A stretch of DNA of 64,000 nt, taken from positions 62,001 through 126,000 of the forward strand of contig CAVYNE010000046.1 of assembly GCA_963769715.1 (NCBI GenBank), in the 5' to 3' direction. A model generated the notes under the pieces. The model saw only the letters and a program-made list of their open reading frames with translations, was not told the origin of the DNA and ran no database searches. The translations under genes were made by a program, and so were the position numbers. Of this stretch, positions 8,343-16,967 are shown piece after piece. Position 1 is the stretch's first letter; each line of letters begins with the position of its first letter. This DNA is from Palsa-504 sp963769715. Lineage in GTDB: Bacteria; Actinomycetota; Actinomycetes; Streptosporangiales; Streptosporangiaceae.

Positions 8343-9326
8343 ATGCGCCCGGTGGGGGTCGCCACGCAGGAGCCCGAGCTGACCCAGCGGCCCCCGCTGA
8401 CCGGGCTCGCCGACTGGATCGACCGGTTTCTCCTGCCCCTGGTCCTGATCTCGGCCGCCGTGGGCGTGAGCTTCCCCGGCCCCGGGCGCCGCGCCGATGC
8501 CGCCGACGCCATCTTGTTCACGCTGGCCGTCCTGGTGTTCTCCACCGGCGCTTCGATGACCTTCAGCGAGATGGGCGCCATCCGGGCTTCGGCCCGGCGG
8601 CTGGCCGTCGTGCTGGCGGTCACCACGGTCGGCTTGCCCGTGATCGCCTGGCTGGCCAGCCGCCTGGTCAGCGGCGTGGCCCTGCGCGGCGGCATCCTGT
8701 CGGCGGGCATCGCGCCCACCGAGGTGGCGTCCGTGGCCCTGACCGGTCTGGCCGGCGGGGATGCCGTCCTGGCCGCCGGGCTCCTGGCCTCGTCCACGAT
8801 CGTGACGGTGCTGCTGGCCGGGCCCATTCTCGGCATCGCCGGCGCGCATCCGGAAGCCTCACAGCTCGGGCTGCTGTCCACCCTGGCCCTGGTCGTGGCT
8901 CTCCCGCTGGTGGCCGGGTCCGCGATGCGGTCCCTCGATCCTTTTCGCGGACGCGATCGGCCGGTCATCCGGCTGCTGGGCACGGCCAGCCTGCTCGTGT
9001 TGCTGTGGGAGGTGGCCAGCCAGCTGCACCTGCGGGCCAGCGACGCCCGCGTCCTGCTGGCGCTGCTCGGCTACCTCGCCGGCGGCGTGGTCCTGGGCTG
9101 GCTGCTGGCGATCGGCGCGCCGCCGCCCCAGCGCACCGCTATCGTGCTGCCGACCGCGATGCGGGACTTTGCCGTGGCCGCAGGCATCGCGGTCAGCGCG
9201 TTCGGGGCCGCGGCCGCCGCCCCGCTGGGCATCTACGGACTCCTGGTGCTAATCTTCGGCAGCGCCGCGGTCTACGTGGCCCGGCGCCAGCCAGCGCCCA
9301 GTGAGGACTTTTCTCCGCTATCGTAG
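8343..9326 (+). CDS. Bile acid:sodium symporter (BASS/SBF) family transporter
   Basis: 327 residues from the ATG at 8343; an ATG-less upstream extension would overlap the hairpin at 8286-8316, which is why it was rejected. Eight to ten hydrophobic segments with the SBF family features: FSTGASMTF (about 63), the paired GGILSAGIAPTEVASVALT stretch (about 120), and the second crossover-like TAIVLPTAMRDFAVAAGIA (about 270). Such proteins move organic anions with sodium across the cytoplasmic membrane. Substrate unknown. A hairpin spans its stop codon. Confidence 0.75.
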   Translation: MRPVGVATQEPELTQRPPLTGLADWIDRFLLPLVLISAAVGVSFPGPGRRADAADAILFTLAVLVFSTGASMTFSEMGAIRASARRLAVVLAVTTVGLPVIAWLASRLVSGVALRGGILSAGIAPTEVASVALTGLAGGDAVLAAGLLASSTIVTVLLAGPILGIAGAHPEASQLGLLSTLALVVALPLVAGSAMRSLDPFRGRDRPVIRLLGTASLLVLLWEVASQLHLRASDARVLLALLGYLAGGVVLGWLLAIGAPPPQRTAIVLPTAMRDFAVAAGIAVSAFGAAAAAPLGIYGLLVLIFGSAAVYVARRQPAPSEDFSPLS

Positions 9327-9348
9327 ACAATGCGTCTACTACGCGGAG
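9313..9348 (+). terminator. Two-part hairpin spanning the stop of the BASS gene
   Basis: Outer arms CTCCGC (9313-9318) and GCGGAG (9343-9348) enclose inner arms GTAGAC (9323-9328) and GTCTAC (9334-9339) with a 5-base AATGC loop; the TAG stop lies inside the inner arm. It probably ends transcription before the carbohydrate operon. Confidence 0.5.
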
Positions 9349-9590
9349 GCCGCGGCGGACGCTCAGCCACTGTTCGGGACGTCAGCGAGCACGCGAGGCC
9401 CTCTGAGCCAGCCTCGGGCCTGACATGAAATCCCGCCGGGCGATTCTGCACCCGAATTGCCGACCCTGAGGCCAGCCCGGCCCCTATCGAGGTATGCGGA
9501 TCTTCGGTACCGGCAAAGTCGACGTCCGCGCGACGCAAAGATTCGCTGCCGCCGCAGCCCGTGCCGCGGCCAGCGACGACAAGGAGCCTT

Positions 9591-10724
9591 ATGCCGACGA
9601 CCTACGCACTGCTCAGCACCTACCCGCCCACCCAGTGCGGGCTAGCCACGTTTACCGCGGCGCTGCTCACCCACCTGCGCCAGCCGGGTGACCAGGTATC
9701 CGTCGTGCGCGTGCTCGACGAGCCGGCCCCGGCCCTGCCGCCAGGCTCGGCCGACGAGATCGTCCATGACCTGGTGGCAGGCTCCGCCGCGAGCGCGTCG
9801 GCGGCGGCCGAAGTACTCAACGGTTTCGATGTCGTGATCGTCCAGCACGAGTACGGCATTTACGGCGGCCCTGACGGCCAGGAGGTCATTTCGCTGCTCG
9901 AAGCGCTGCACGTGCCGAGCATCGTGGTCCTGCACACGGTCCTGGCCCACCCCACGCGCAGGCAGCGCACGATCCTCGATGAGGTCATCGCCGCCGCCAG
10001 CGTGGTCGTCACGATGACGCAGACGGCCCGATCACGACTACTCGACTGCTACGGCACCGACCCCGAAAAGGTCTTCGTGATACCGCACGGCGCCGCCGAC
10101 CACCGGATTACCGCGGCACCGAACGGGACGGGCCGGCCCATGGTCCTGACCTGGGGGCTGCTGGGGCCGGGCAAGGGGATCGAGCATGCGATCGATTCGA
10201 TGGCTCTGCTCCGCGATCGCGGGCTGCATGTCGATTACCAGATAGCCGGCCAGACACACCCGCGGGTGCTGGGGCGCGACGGCGAGGCCTACCGCCGGGC
10301 GCTGGTGGCCCGGGCCCGGGCGCGGAACGTGGCAGATCGCGTGCACTTCGATGGCCGGTTCCTGCCCGCGGCGGCCCTGGGCCAGCTGATCAGCGCCGCC
10401 GATGTCGTGCTGCTGCCGTATGACTCGCTGGAGCAGGTCACCTCCGGGGTCTTGATCGAGGCGGTCACCGCGGGTAAGCCGGTGGTGTCGACGTGCTTCC
10501 CGCATGCCGTCGAGCTACTCGGCGCCGGACTCCTGGTCGACCGGCAGGACCCGGCGGGCATCGCCAGAGCGCTGCAGCGCGCGCTGACCGAGCCCGGCCT
10601 GTCGGCGCGGATGAGCAGCTACTCCGCGGACCTGGCGCCGCAGATGCTGTGGCCAGCGGTGGCGCGTGCTTACCGGGAGCTCGCGGCACTGCTCACCGCG
10701 GCCAGGGCGGGAACACCGGTATGA
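9591..10724 (+). CDS. Family 4 glycosyltransferase
   Basis: 377 residues from an ATG with AAGGAG at the right distance. GT-B fold: N-terminal domain begins YALLSTYPPTQCGLATF (glycine-rich acceptor side), IVQHEYGIYGG (about 83), then the C-terminal nucleotide-sugar domain with VLTWGLLGPGKGIEHAI (about 185) and the EX7E-like end VLLPYDSLEQVTSGVLIEAV (about 285). Retaining sugar transfer from a nucleotide donor in the cytoplasm. Its stop overlaps the next start (ATGA at 10721), so it is translated with the (alpha/alpha)6 protein and the GH130 enzyme, implying one glycan pathway, perhaps mannoside-based. Confidence 0.88.
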   Translation: MPTTYALLSTYPPTQCGLATFTAALLTHLRQPGDQVSVVRVLDEPAPALPPGSADEIVHDLVAGSAASASAAAEVLNGFDVVIVQHEYGIYGGPDGQEVISLLEALHVPSIVVLHTVLAHPTRRQRTILDEVIAAASVVVTMTQTARSRLLDCYGTDPEKVFVIPHGAADHRITAAPNGTGRPMVLTWGLLGPGKGIEHAIDSMALLRDRGLHVDYQIAGQTHPRVLGRDGEAYRRALVARARARNVADRVHFDGRFLPAAALGQLISAADVVLLPYDSLEQVTSGVLIEAVTAGKPVVSTCFPHAVELLGAGLLVDRQDPAGIARALQRALTEPGLSARMSSYSADLAPQMLWPAVARAYRELAALLTAARAGTPV

Positions 10725-11737
10725 GCGATCCGACGGTGCCGTTCCGGCACCTGCAGCGCCTGACCGATCACGTCGGCCTGCTCGAGCACGCCGAGGGAAT
10801 CGTGCCCAGGTACGAGCACGGCTACTGCGTCGACGACGTGGCCCGCGGCCTGGTCGTGGTGTGCCGGGAACCGTCGCCATCGGCGGAGCTGATAACCCTG
10901 GGCCGCCGCTACCTCTATTTCCTGGCCCAGGCCGAGGCGCCGGACGGGAGATTCCGTAACCGCCTCGGTTACGACCGCCGCTGGCAGGACCAGCCCGGTA
11001 TCGGTGATTGGTGGGGCCGCGCCCTGTGGGGCCTGGGCACCGCCGCCGCCCGGGGCCCCACCCCGGGGATGCGCGAGGAGGCCATCAACCGGTTCGGCCG
11101 CTGCGCGAAGGTCTCCTCGCACTGGCCGCATGCCATGGCGTTCGCGGCGCTCGGGGCCGTCGAGGTCCTCGAGGTGTGGCCGGCCCATGCTGGCGCGCGC
11201 ACGGTTCTCGACCGGGCCATCTCGGCCATCGGGGAACCGTCGGCTGACGCCCGGTGGCCGTGGCCGGTACCGAGGCTCAGCTACGCGAACGCGGCCATCG
11301 CCGAGGCGGTCATCGTGGCCGGCGCCAAACTCGGCCGCGGCCGGGTGCTGCGCAACGGCCTGCGCATGCTCGACTGGCTGCTGGCGGTCCAGACCAGAGA
11401 CGGCCACCTGTCGGTGGTGCCGGCCGGAGGCTGGAGTCTTGGCGAGCCCCGCCCGGCCTTCGACCAGCAGCCGATCGAGGTGGCCGCCCTTGCCGACGCG
11501 TGCATGCGCGCGGCCACGGTCACCGGTGACCGCAGCTGGCTGGGCGGTGCCCAGATGGCCGTGGCGTGGTTCCTCGGTGACAACGACGCCAACATACCGC
11601 TCCTGGATGAAAAGACGGGCGGGGGCTGTGACGGCCTGAGCCGCAACAGCCGCAGCCGCAACCAGGGAGCCGAGTCCACCCTGGCGATGATCTCCGTGAT
11701 GCAGCAGGGTCTGCGCCTGGCCCCCGCGGCGCAATGA
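10721..11737 (+). CDS. Probable (alpha/alpha)6-barrel carbohydrate-active protein
   Basis: 338 residues. Alternating helices with aromatic and acidic turns, such as GYCVDDVARGL (about 33), GDWWGRALWGLG (about 95), and the C-terminal FDQQPIEVAALADAC (about 250), give the look of an (alpha/alpha)6 toroid, as in many glycoside hydrolases and lyases. I do not recognise a numbered family. It overlaps its neighbours by four bases at both ends (ATGA at 10721 and ATGA at 11734), between a GT4 transferase and a GH130 phosphorylase, so a role in the same glycan route is likely. The C-terminal NSRSRNQGAEST (about 310) is a basic loop. Function otherwise unknown. Confidence 0.7.
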   Translation: MSDPTVPFRHLQRLTDHVGLLEHAEGIVPRYEHGYCVDDVARGLVVVCREPSPSAELITLGRRYLYFLAQAEAPDGRFRNRLGYDRRWQDQPGIGDWWGRALWGLGTAAARGPTPGMREEAINRFGRCAKVSSHWPHAMAFAALGAVEVLEVWPAHAGARTVLDRAISAIGEPSADARWPWPVPRLSYANAAIAEAVIVAGAKLGRGRVLRNGLRMLDWLLAVQTRDGHLSVVPAGGWSLGEPRPAFDQQPIEVAALADACMRAATVTGDRSWLGGAQMAVAWFLGDNDANIPLLDEKTGGGCDGLSRNSRSRNQGAESTLAMISVMQQGLRLAPAAQ

Positions 11738-13242
11738 AGGCGTCCCCCGTCGCCAGCGGACTGCTGGCCCGGACCGGGCACCGGATACGGCCGGACGCCT
11801 CGCGCACGCTCAGCCGGCTGTTCGTGCCCGGCCAGGAGACCTTGATCCGGGGCGGGTCGCGTGCGCTGGCCGTCATCGACCGCATCCTCGACCTGGACGA
11901 ACTCCAAGTGGAACGGACCCTGGCCCGGACGCTGGCCCGGTTCTCCGCGGGGTATCGCGACCTAGCCGGGACCCTGGAGCACAACTTCTCACTCGTCGCC
12001 CACCGGGTCGGTGCCGAGATAGAGGTAGGCACCGCGCGACGGCAGCTGATCGGAGCGTATTTCACCCATGAGTACGCCCTCGAGGCGGCGGCCCTGTTCA
12101 ATCCGTCCATCGTGCTTCACCCCGACCAGGCCGGATGCCAGCCCGGGGAAGCCCGGTTCATTATGAGCCTGCGGGCGGTCGGGGAAGGTCACCTCTCGAG
12201 CATCGAGTTCAGGACCGGCACGATCGGCGACGATGCTGCGATCCGCTTCGACTCACCTGGCCGGTTCCTGGACACCGGACGCACCCGGCCGGTTCCCTAC
12301 GATCGCAACTTGTTCGCCCGCAGACTCACCGAACTCGGCCAGGACGGTGAGAACGCACAGTTCCTGTGGAGCATCCTGCCGCCCCGCTTCACTGCAACCG
12401 AACTGACGGCCGCGCTCGCCGAACTCTGCCGGCAGCAGGTCACCCGCGCGGACGCGACCGCGCTCGTCGACCGGGTCGGGTGGATGGCGGCGTCCAACTA
12501 CGCCGTGGAATTCGATGAGCGCCATTCTCTTCCCGAACGGGTGCTGTGGCCAGGCCCGGCCGAGAGCCACGGCATGGAAGACGCGAGGTTCGTCCGCTTC
12601 ACCGACGGTGCGGACACGATGTACTACGCGACCTACACGGCGTTCGACGGCTCGCAGGTCGCGCCGCACCTGCTGGAAACCACCGACTTCCGGACCTTCA
12701 CCATCTCCCAGCTCTCCGGTCCCTCGGCCGCGAACAAGGGCATGGCGCTGTTTCCCCGCAAGATCGCCGGCCGCTACGCCGCGCTCTCCCGCTGGGACAG
12801 GGAAAGTAACGCGATCGCCTACTCCGACGACGCTCATGACTGGTCGCAGGCCCGGACGGTCCAGTCGCCGGCCCATCCGTGGGAGCTGATCCAGCTCGGC
12901 AACTGCGGCTCGCCCATCGAGACCCCGCAGGGATGGCTGGTCTTCACCCACGGCGTCGGGCCCATGCGGGAGTACGCCATCGGCGCGGCCCTGCTCGACC
13001 TGGATCAGCCCGAGCGCGTGCTGGCCGCGCTCCCTGAGCCCCTCCTGGTGGCCGAGGAGTCGGAACGAGAAGGCTACGTCCCGAACGTCGTATATTCCTG
13101 CGGCGCCATGATTCACCACGGGACGGTCGTGCTGCCGTACGGCTGCAGCGATTCGTCCGTCCGGATCGCGATGATCGATCTCAGCCTGCTCCTCGAACGG
13201 CTCATGGTCAGCCGCGATCTGGGCGCAACCGCAAGCAGCTGA
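11734..13242 (+). CDS. GH130-type beta-mannoside phosphorylase/hydrolase
   Basis: 502 residues, longer than the usual 310-390 because of an N-terminal part of about 150 residues. The five-bladed propeller region shows the family motifs ESHGMEDARFVRF (about 273-285, with the catalytic-site Asp), MYYATYTAFDG, a KGMALFPRKI stretch (about 330) and the C-terminal YSCGAMIHHGTVVLPYGCSDSSV (substrate and phosphate contacts). GH130 enzymes cleave or phosphorolyse beta-mannosides in the cytoplasm. It is the last gene of the three-gene operon and is followed by a strong stem-loop. The substrate is inferred from the family only. Confidence 0.85.
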   Translation: MKASPVASGLLARTGHRIRPDASRTLSRLFVPGQETLIRGGSRALAVIDRILDLDELQVERTLARTLARFSAGYRDLAGTLEHNFSLVAHRVGAEIEVGTARRQLIGAYFTHEYALEAAALFNPSIVLHPDQAGCQPGEARFIMSLRAVGEGHLSSIEFRTGTIGDDAAIRFDSPGRFLDTGRTRPVPYDRNLFARRLTELGQDGENAQFLWSILPPRFTATELTAALAELCRQQVTRADATALVDRVGWMAASNYAVEFDERHSLPERVLWPGPAESHGMEDARFVRFTDGADTMYYATYTAFDGSQVAPHLLETTDFRTFTISQLSGPSAANKGMALFPRKIAGRYAALSRWDRESNAIAYSDDAHDWSQARTVQSPAHPWELIQLGNCGSPIETPQGWLVFTHGVGPMREYAIGAALLDLDQPERVLAALPEPLLVAEESEREGYVPNVVYSCGAMIHHGTVVLPYGCSDSSVRIAMIDLSLLLERLMVSRDLGATASS

Positions 13243-13260
13243 GCCGGGGCAGCACCGTGA

Positions 13261-13299
13261 CCCGTTCGGCGGCTAAGATCCTTTTTTGGGCCGAACGGG
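13261..13299 (+). terminator. Stem-loop after the GH130 gene
   Basis: Perfect 10-base arms CCCGTTCGGC and GCCGAACGGG, 18 bases after the stop, enclose a 19-base loop that carries a run of six T. The T-run in the loop rather than after the stem is unusual, but position and strength suit an operon end. Confidence 0.5.
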
Positions 13300-13824
13300 C
13301 GATGGTTCCCGCATCGTGCGAGCGGCCAGCGGACGGCGGCGGGGGCGCCGGGCCATCGAAGTACGGCGAAAACCTGCTGGATATCGAGTTCATTCTGGGT
13401 GCCGCCGGTGGAGTTCCCGCTCGCGCTCCGCGTCCACCGCATCGGCGACGCCAGCGCACATGACCAGGGGATCTAGACGCTGGCCGTGCGATCTAGCAGG
13501 GTCAGTCGGGTGGCGTGCTCGTGTCCGGCGTGGCCGGAAGGACCGGCGGGCCGTCCACGAAGGTCGCCAGCGGCTGCCCCGTTTCGACGATGTAGGTGGA
13601 GAGCATCTGGCCTGTCCCGGGGCCAACGTCCAGCGCGTTGTGCGCACGACCTGGGTAACATCAGCGCCCGCCTGCCCGCGGTGGACTGGAATGATGGCGT
13701 CGAGGTTCTTCTCAAGCGGCCGGAACCGGTACCACAGCGGGGCTCGTTCTGATCCAGTCGCGGCGTGCGCGACGACCTTGCCTACGCCACCGGCAGCATC
13801 GAGCCGGCCACCGCGCCCTGCACT
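13300..13824. other. Region without a recognisable intact gene
   Basis: About 520 bases. On the minus strand, short coding-like stretches occur in two different frames (for example LWYRFRPLEKNLDAI near 13720 and ALDVGPGTGQMLS near 13630), which would fit a decayed gene, but I cannot assign a family and composition alone may explain them. Confidence 0.3.
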
Positions 13825-14356
13825 CTAGGCTGCGTAGAAGATGTCGACCTCGCCGTCGGCAAGGGTCAGGTGCAGCTGCAGGTCACCGACGTCGGGATCG
13901 CGGCCCACCACGTACGGGTACGACCGCGGACCGTCGGCCGACGCGGTCTGGGGTCGCAGCGACAAGATGCCGCCAGCAGCCTGGACGGAGCCCCGCTCGG
14001 AGCTCTGGATGGCGCAGTCCGTCGAAGACTGGCACTGGGCGAGCGTGTACTCGTACTGACCGTCCGCCGTGAACCGGTAGGTGCGCACGATGGCGCTGGA
14101 GCCGGTCGAGTCAAGCCAATGCTGCGTCTCCCACGAGCCGACGAGCTCGGGCGCCAGGGCGGCGGACGACTCGGCGGGTGACGCCGGCGGCTCCGGCAGC
14201 GCGGACGACGCAGACGATCGCGGACGACGCGGACGACGTGCCGCCGCACGCGGCGAGGAGCCACACCGCCAGCACGGCCACCATGGCGGCCACGACACCT
14301 ACCGAGCCTCTGCGGCCGCCGGCCCAGGCTCGCGGGGATGTTGATTCACTGGTCAC
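13825..14356 (-). pseudogene. Small secreted lipoprotein, split by a one-base frameshift
   Basis: From a GTG at 14356, one frame gives a clean lipoprotein signal (hydrophobic VVAAMVAVLAVWLLAAC) and a Ser-rich linker; the mature domain continues only in another frame: LVGSWETQHWLDSTG, TYRFTADGQYEYTL and the end VDIFYAA. The switch falls in a 9-base repeat CGGACGACG (plus-strand reading) where one unit, at 14211-14220, has 10 bases. Removing one base there joins both halves into one protein of about 176 residues with a lipocalin-like beta-rich domain containing one Cys pair. True frameshift, repeat-slippage switch and sequencing error are all possible. Confidence 0.65.
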
Positions 14357-14465
14357 ACCCGATCAGAGAGCCCTCGCGCCGCTGTGATACTCCGCGACGG
14401 CGGTATTTCGTGCCCAGGCCGACGGGTCCGTCGGTGAGCTTGTCGACGGACCCGATGCCAGGTTC

Positions 14466-14633
14466 CACCATCAGCCGGGCCGGCAGCAGCCGCCGGCGCT
14501 GCTCCCGCGTCCCGGTCGCCTCGACGACCTCATCCACCAGCTCCGGTGGGAACGCCCTGGTCAGCACCCCTATCGAGATCCGGTCCGGCAGCCAGCCGTC
14601 CGGCGGCAAACCCTCGGCACCATCATGAGCCAC
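14466..14633 (-). pseudogene. N-terminal stub of an IS4-family transposase
   Basis: About 56 residues from a GTG at 14633 match the opening domain of IS4-type transposases: WLPDRISIGVLTRAFPPELV and the following EQRRRLLPARLMV. Where the intact protein would continue into its membrane-like first DDE strand, the reading turns into unrelated sequence. No catalytic domain and no terminal repeats remain, so this is a relic that marks a past insertion between the broken lipoprotein and the propeller gene. Confidence 0.7.
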
Positions 14634-15215
14634 AAAACGGGCGCTCGCGGTGGACCCTGGGATCCAGGCGCTCACCCGCAACGTACTCCACCACATGGGC
14701 GTCGCCAGATAAGGCTTCGAGGACATTCCGCGTAGCGCGTCATATCCGCTGGCCGGTCTGCTTCTATTGGCTGCCAAAGTCTGACATACTGCCTTCGTAT
14801 GCCGGCTAGGCATGTGGGGGGATGGGGACTATGAGCAATGATTTTGACCATTTAGCCAAAACTGTGACAGACGTCCCGATATCGACCGGTAGCAGCCGGT
14901 TCCGGGGAGATCGTGAAGCGCCGACGTACGGCTGTCGTCGGTCGCGAGCGGCAGACAGGCATCGCATTCGCCGAGCCAGCCGCCGGAACGGACCCCCGTC
15001 TGGCCAGGGAGAAGTTCACGCCTGCGCGGATGTGGCTTTAGCCGCCTGCGGGACGTTCTGGATAACAATTCCGGCGCGGCTTCGGCCTTTCGGGCGCTTC
15101 TCGCCGATATCGGCGTAACTCCGTAGCCTGCCGCCACGTCACTGTCCCAGAATCCTGACCGCGGGTCTAATGCCGGCGGTATCCGATATACCTACGCTTT
15201 GTTGACAAGGCGGTC
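14634..15215. other. Region with no convincing gene
   Basis: About 580 bases. A possible start MSNDFDHLAKTVTDVP at 14831 follows a purine-rich GGGGGGATGGGG and reads like a gene start for some 30 residues, then becomes Arg-rich low-complexity sequence to 15118. This may be a truncated gene; otherwise nothing is seen. Confidence 0.3.
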
Positions 15216-16730
15216 ATGAAACGATTCCGGATTTTCCTGTCCCCGTTCATGTTGTTCGGCCATGCGGCGAAGCGGGCAGCGGCGGCGCATCCGCTCGTGG
15301 TGAGCGCGGTTACCGTCGTCGTGGTGGCCGGAGGGGCGTCCGGCGGCGTGGCCCTGGCGCAGGCCGGAGGGGCCTCCGGCGGCGTGGCCCTGGCGCAGGC
15401 CGGGGCGTCGTCTCCGGTGTCCAGCCCCGGCTGGCCGCAGTTGCACTACGGCCCGGACCGGACCGGCTACCAGCCGAACGAGACGAAGATCGGGACCGGG
15501 AACGTCGGCAAGCTGGCGCAGGCGAGGACCTACCATGCGGCCGCCTATCTGTCGGCGCCGCTGATCGCCAACGGGATCCTCTACGTGGACACGGGTCACC
15601 TTTACGCGTTCGACGCGACCGGGGCGGCCGACTGCTCGGCGGCGCCCACGGCCTGCACCCCCTTGTGGACGGCGCCAACTGCCTATTTTGACGGCATGAC
15701 CGTCGCCAACGGGGACGTCTTCGTCACCGACGCCGAAGGCGTCCAGGTTTTCGACGCCGCCGGATCGAAAAACTGCTCAGGTACGCCGAAGGTGTGCGCC
15801 CCGCTGTGGGCCACCAGCACGCACTCCTCGACCGGCCCGGCCTTCACGCCCGGCTCGGGCTCACCGGTGGTCGCCAACGGAGTGTTGTACGTCCCGGGAT
15901 ACGGGGACGGCCTGGCCCTGCGCTCGGGCGGGGCGTACGTGGCCGCGTTCGACGCGACTGGCTGCTCGGGGTCCGTGTGCGCTCCGATGTGGACGACCAC
16001 CGGCCCTCCCGCGAGCTCCGGCAACACTGGTTCGCCGGCGATCGCCAACGGTGTCCTCTACCTGGCCAACCAGACGCTCTACGCGTTCGACGCCGCCGGA
16101 GCGGCCAGCTGCTCAGGCACGCCGAAGACATGTGCCCCGCTGTGGACCGCGGCCACGTCCGGCAGCCCGACCTATTCGGCGCCAGCCGTCGCGAACGGCA
16201 CCGTCTACGTCGGCTCGTGGGGTTCGAAGCTATACGCCTTCAACGCCGCAGGCTCGACGAACTGCTCGACCAGCGCGACCGGGAAGACGTGCACGCCGCT
16301 GTGGACCGCGGCCACCCCCGCCAGCATCGGCGGGACGCCGGCGGTCGCGCAGGGTGTCGTCTACACCGTCTCGGGCAACGGCACGCTGTCGGCGTTCGAC
16401 GCCGCCGGGTCGAAGAACTGCTCGGGAACCGTCACCGCGAAAACGTGCACGGCCCTGTGGAGCTCCGCGCCCGGCACGAGCGGGTACGTGACGTCTTCGT
16501 CGCCGGCCGTGGCCAACGGTGTCGTCTACTTCTCCTCGACGAATGGCGGGACTTACGGGTACGACGCGGCCGGATCGCTGAACTGCTCAGTCTCCGGCAC
16601 CGCCAAGACGTGCTCCCCGCTGTGGGGCGCCGTCACCGGCTTCATCGGCGGAGGATCCCCTGCCATGGCCAACGGAGTCCTGTTCATCAACGTCTCGGGC
16701 AACGGAACCATCTATGCCTACTCACTGTGA
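15216..16730 (+). CDS. Secreted PQQ-type beta-propeller protein with a Cys pair in each blade
   Basis: 504 residues. A signal/anchor segment (HPLVVSAVTVVVVAGG, about 28-43) is followed by a duplicated GGASGGVALAQA and WPQLHYGPDRTGYQPNE, the usual start of quinoprotein-like propellers. Then come seven to eight blades built on SPAVANGVVY, LYAFDAAGS and a short Cys loop such as NCSGTPKVCAPLW. The regular Cys pairs imply a disulfide in every blade and an exported, oxidising location. No catalytic residues for PQQ binding are evident, so a structural or binding role is more likely than dehydrogenase activity. Stands alone. Confidence 0.75.
   Translation: MKRFRIFLSPFMLFGHAAKRAAAAHPLVVSAVTVVVVAGGASGGVALAQAGGASGGVALAQAGASSPVSSPGWPQLHYGPDRTGYQPNETKIGTGNVGKLAQARTYHAAAYLSAPLIANGILYVDTGHLYAFDATGAADCSAAPTACTPLWTAPTAYFDGMTVANGDVFVTDAEGVQVFDAAGSKNCSGTPKVCAPLWATSTHSSTGPAFTPGSGSPVVANGVLYVPGYGDGLALRSGGAYVAAFDATGCSGSVCAPMWTTTGPPASSGNTGSPAIANGVLYLANQTLYAFDAAGAASCSGTPKTCAPLWTAATSGSPTYSAPAVANGTVYVGSWGSKLYAFNAAGSTNCSTSATGKTCTPLWTAATPASIGGTPAVAQGVVYTVSGNGTLSAFDAAGSKNCSGTVTAKTCTALWSSAPGTSGYVTSSSPAVANGVVYFSSTNGGTYGYDAAGSLNCSVSGTAKTCSPLWGAVTGFIGGGSPAMANGVLFINVSGNGTIYAYSL
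15330..15401 (+). repeat. Direct repeat, two 36-bp units
   Basis: Two adjacent 36-base copies differing at one position (GCGTCC against GCCTCC) encode GGASGGVALAQA twice at the mature start of the propeller protein. A recent in-frame duplication near the signal cleavage region. Confidence 0.9.
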
Positions 16731-16967
16731 CGCCACCGAAGCAACGCTCGAATCATCATCTCGGACGTGGTGACCAAAGGCACCCAGGCCGATCTCCGGC
16801 GACTAACCGGCCCGTGCTGCAGCGCGCCGGTCACGTCCACGGCAAGGTGGTCATCACCCTCTCTTGATCCGCGGGTTCGGCGGTCGAGTCCCTGGCGACG
16901 CATCCGGAGGGGCTCGGAAATGCCACGAAGATCACTCGTGGCGGAGGTGCGCCTGGCCAGATGACCT
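16731..16967. other. Convergent intergenic region
   Basis: About 240 bases between two convergent genes. I see no gene and no strong hairpin. Confidence 0.4.
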
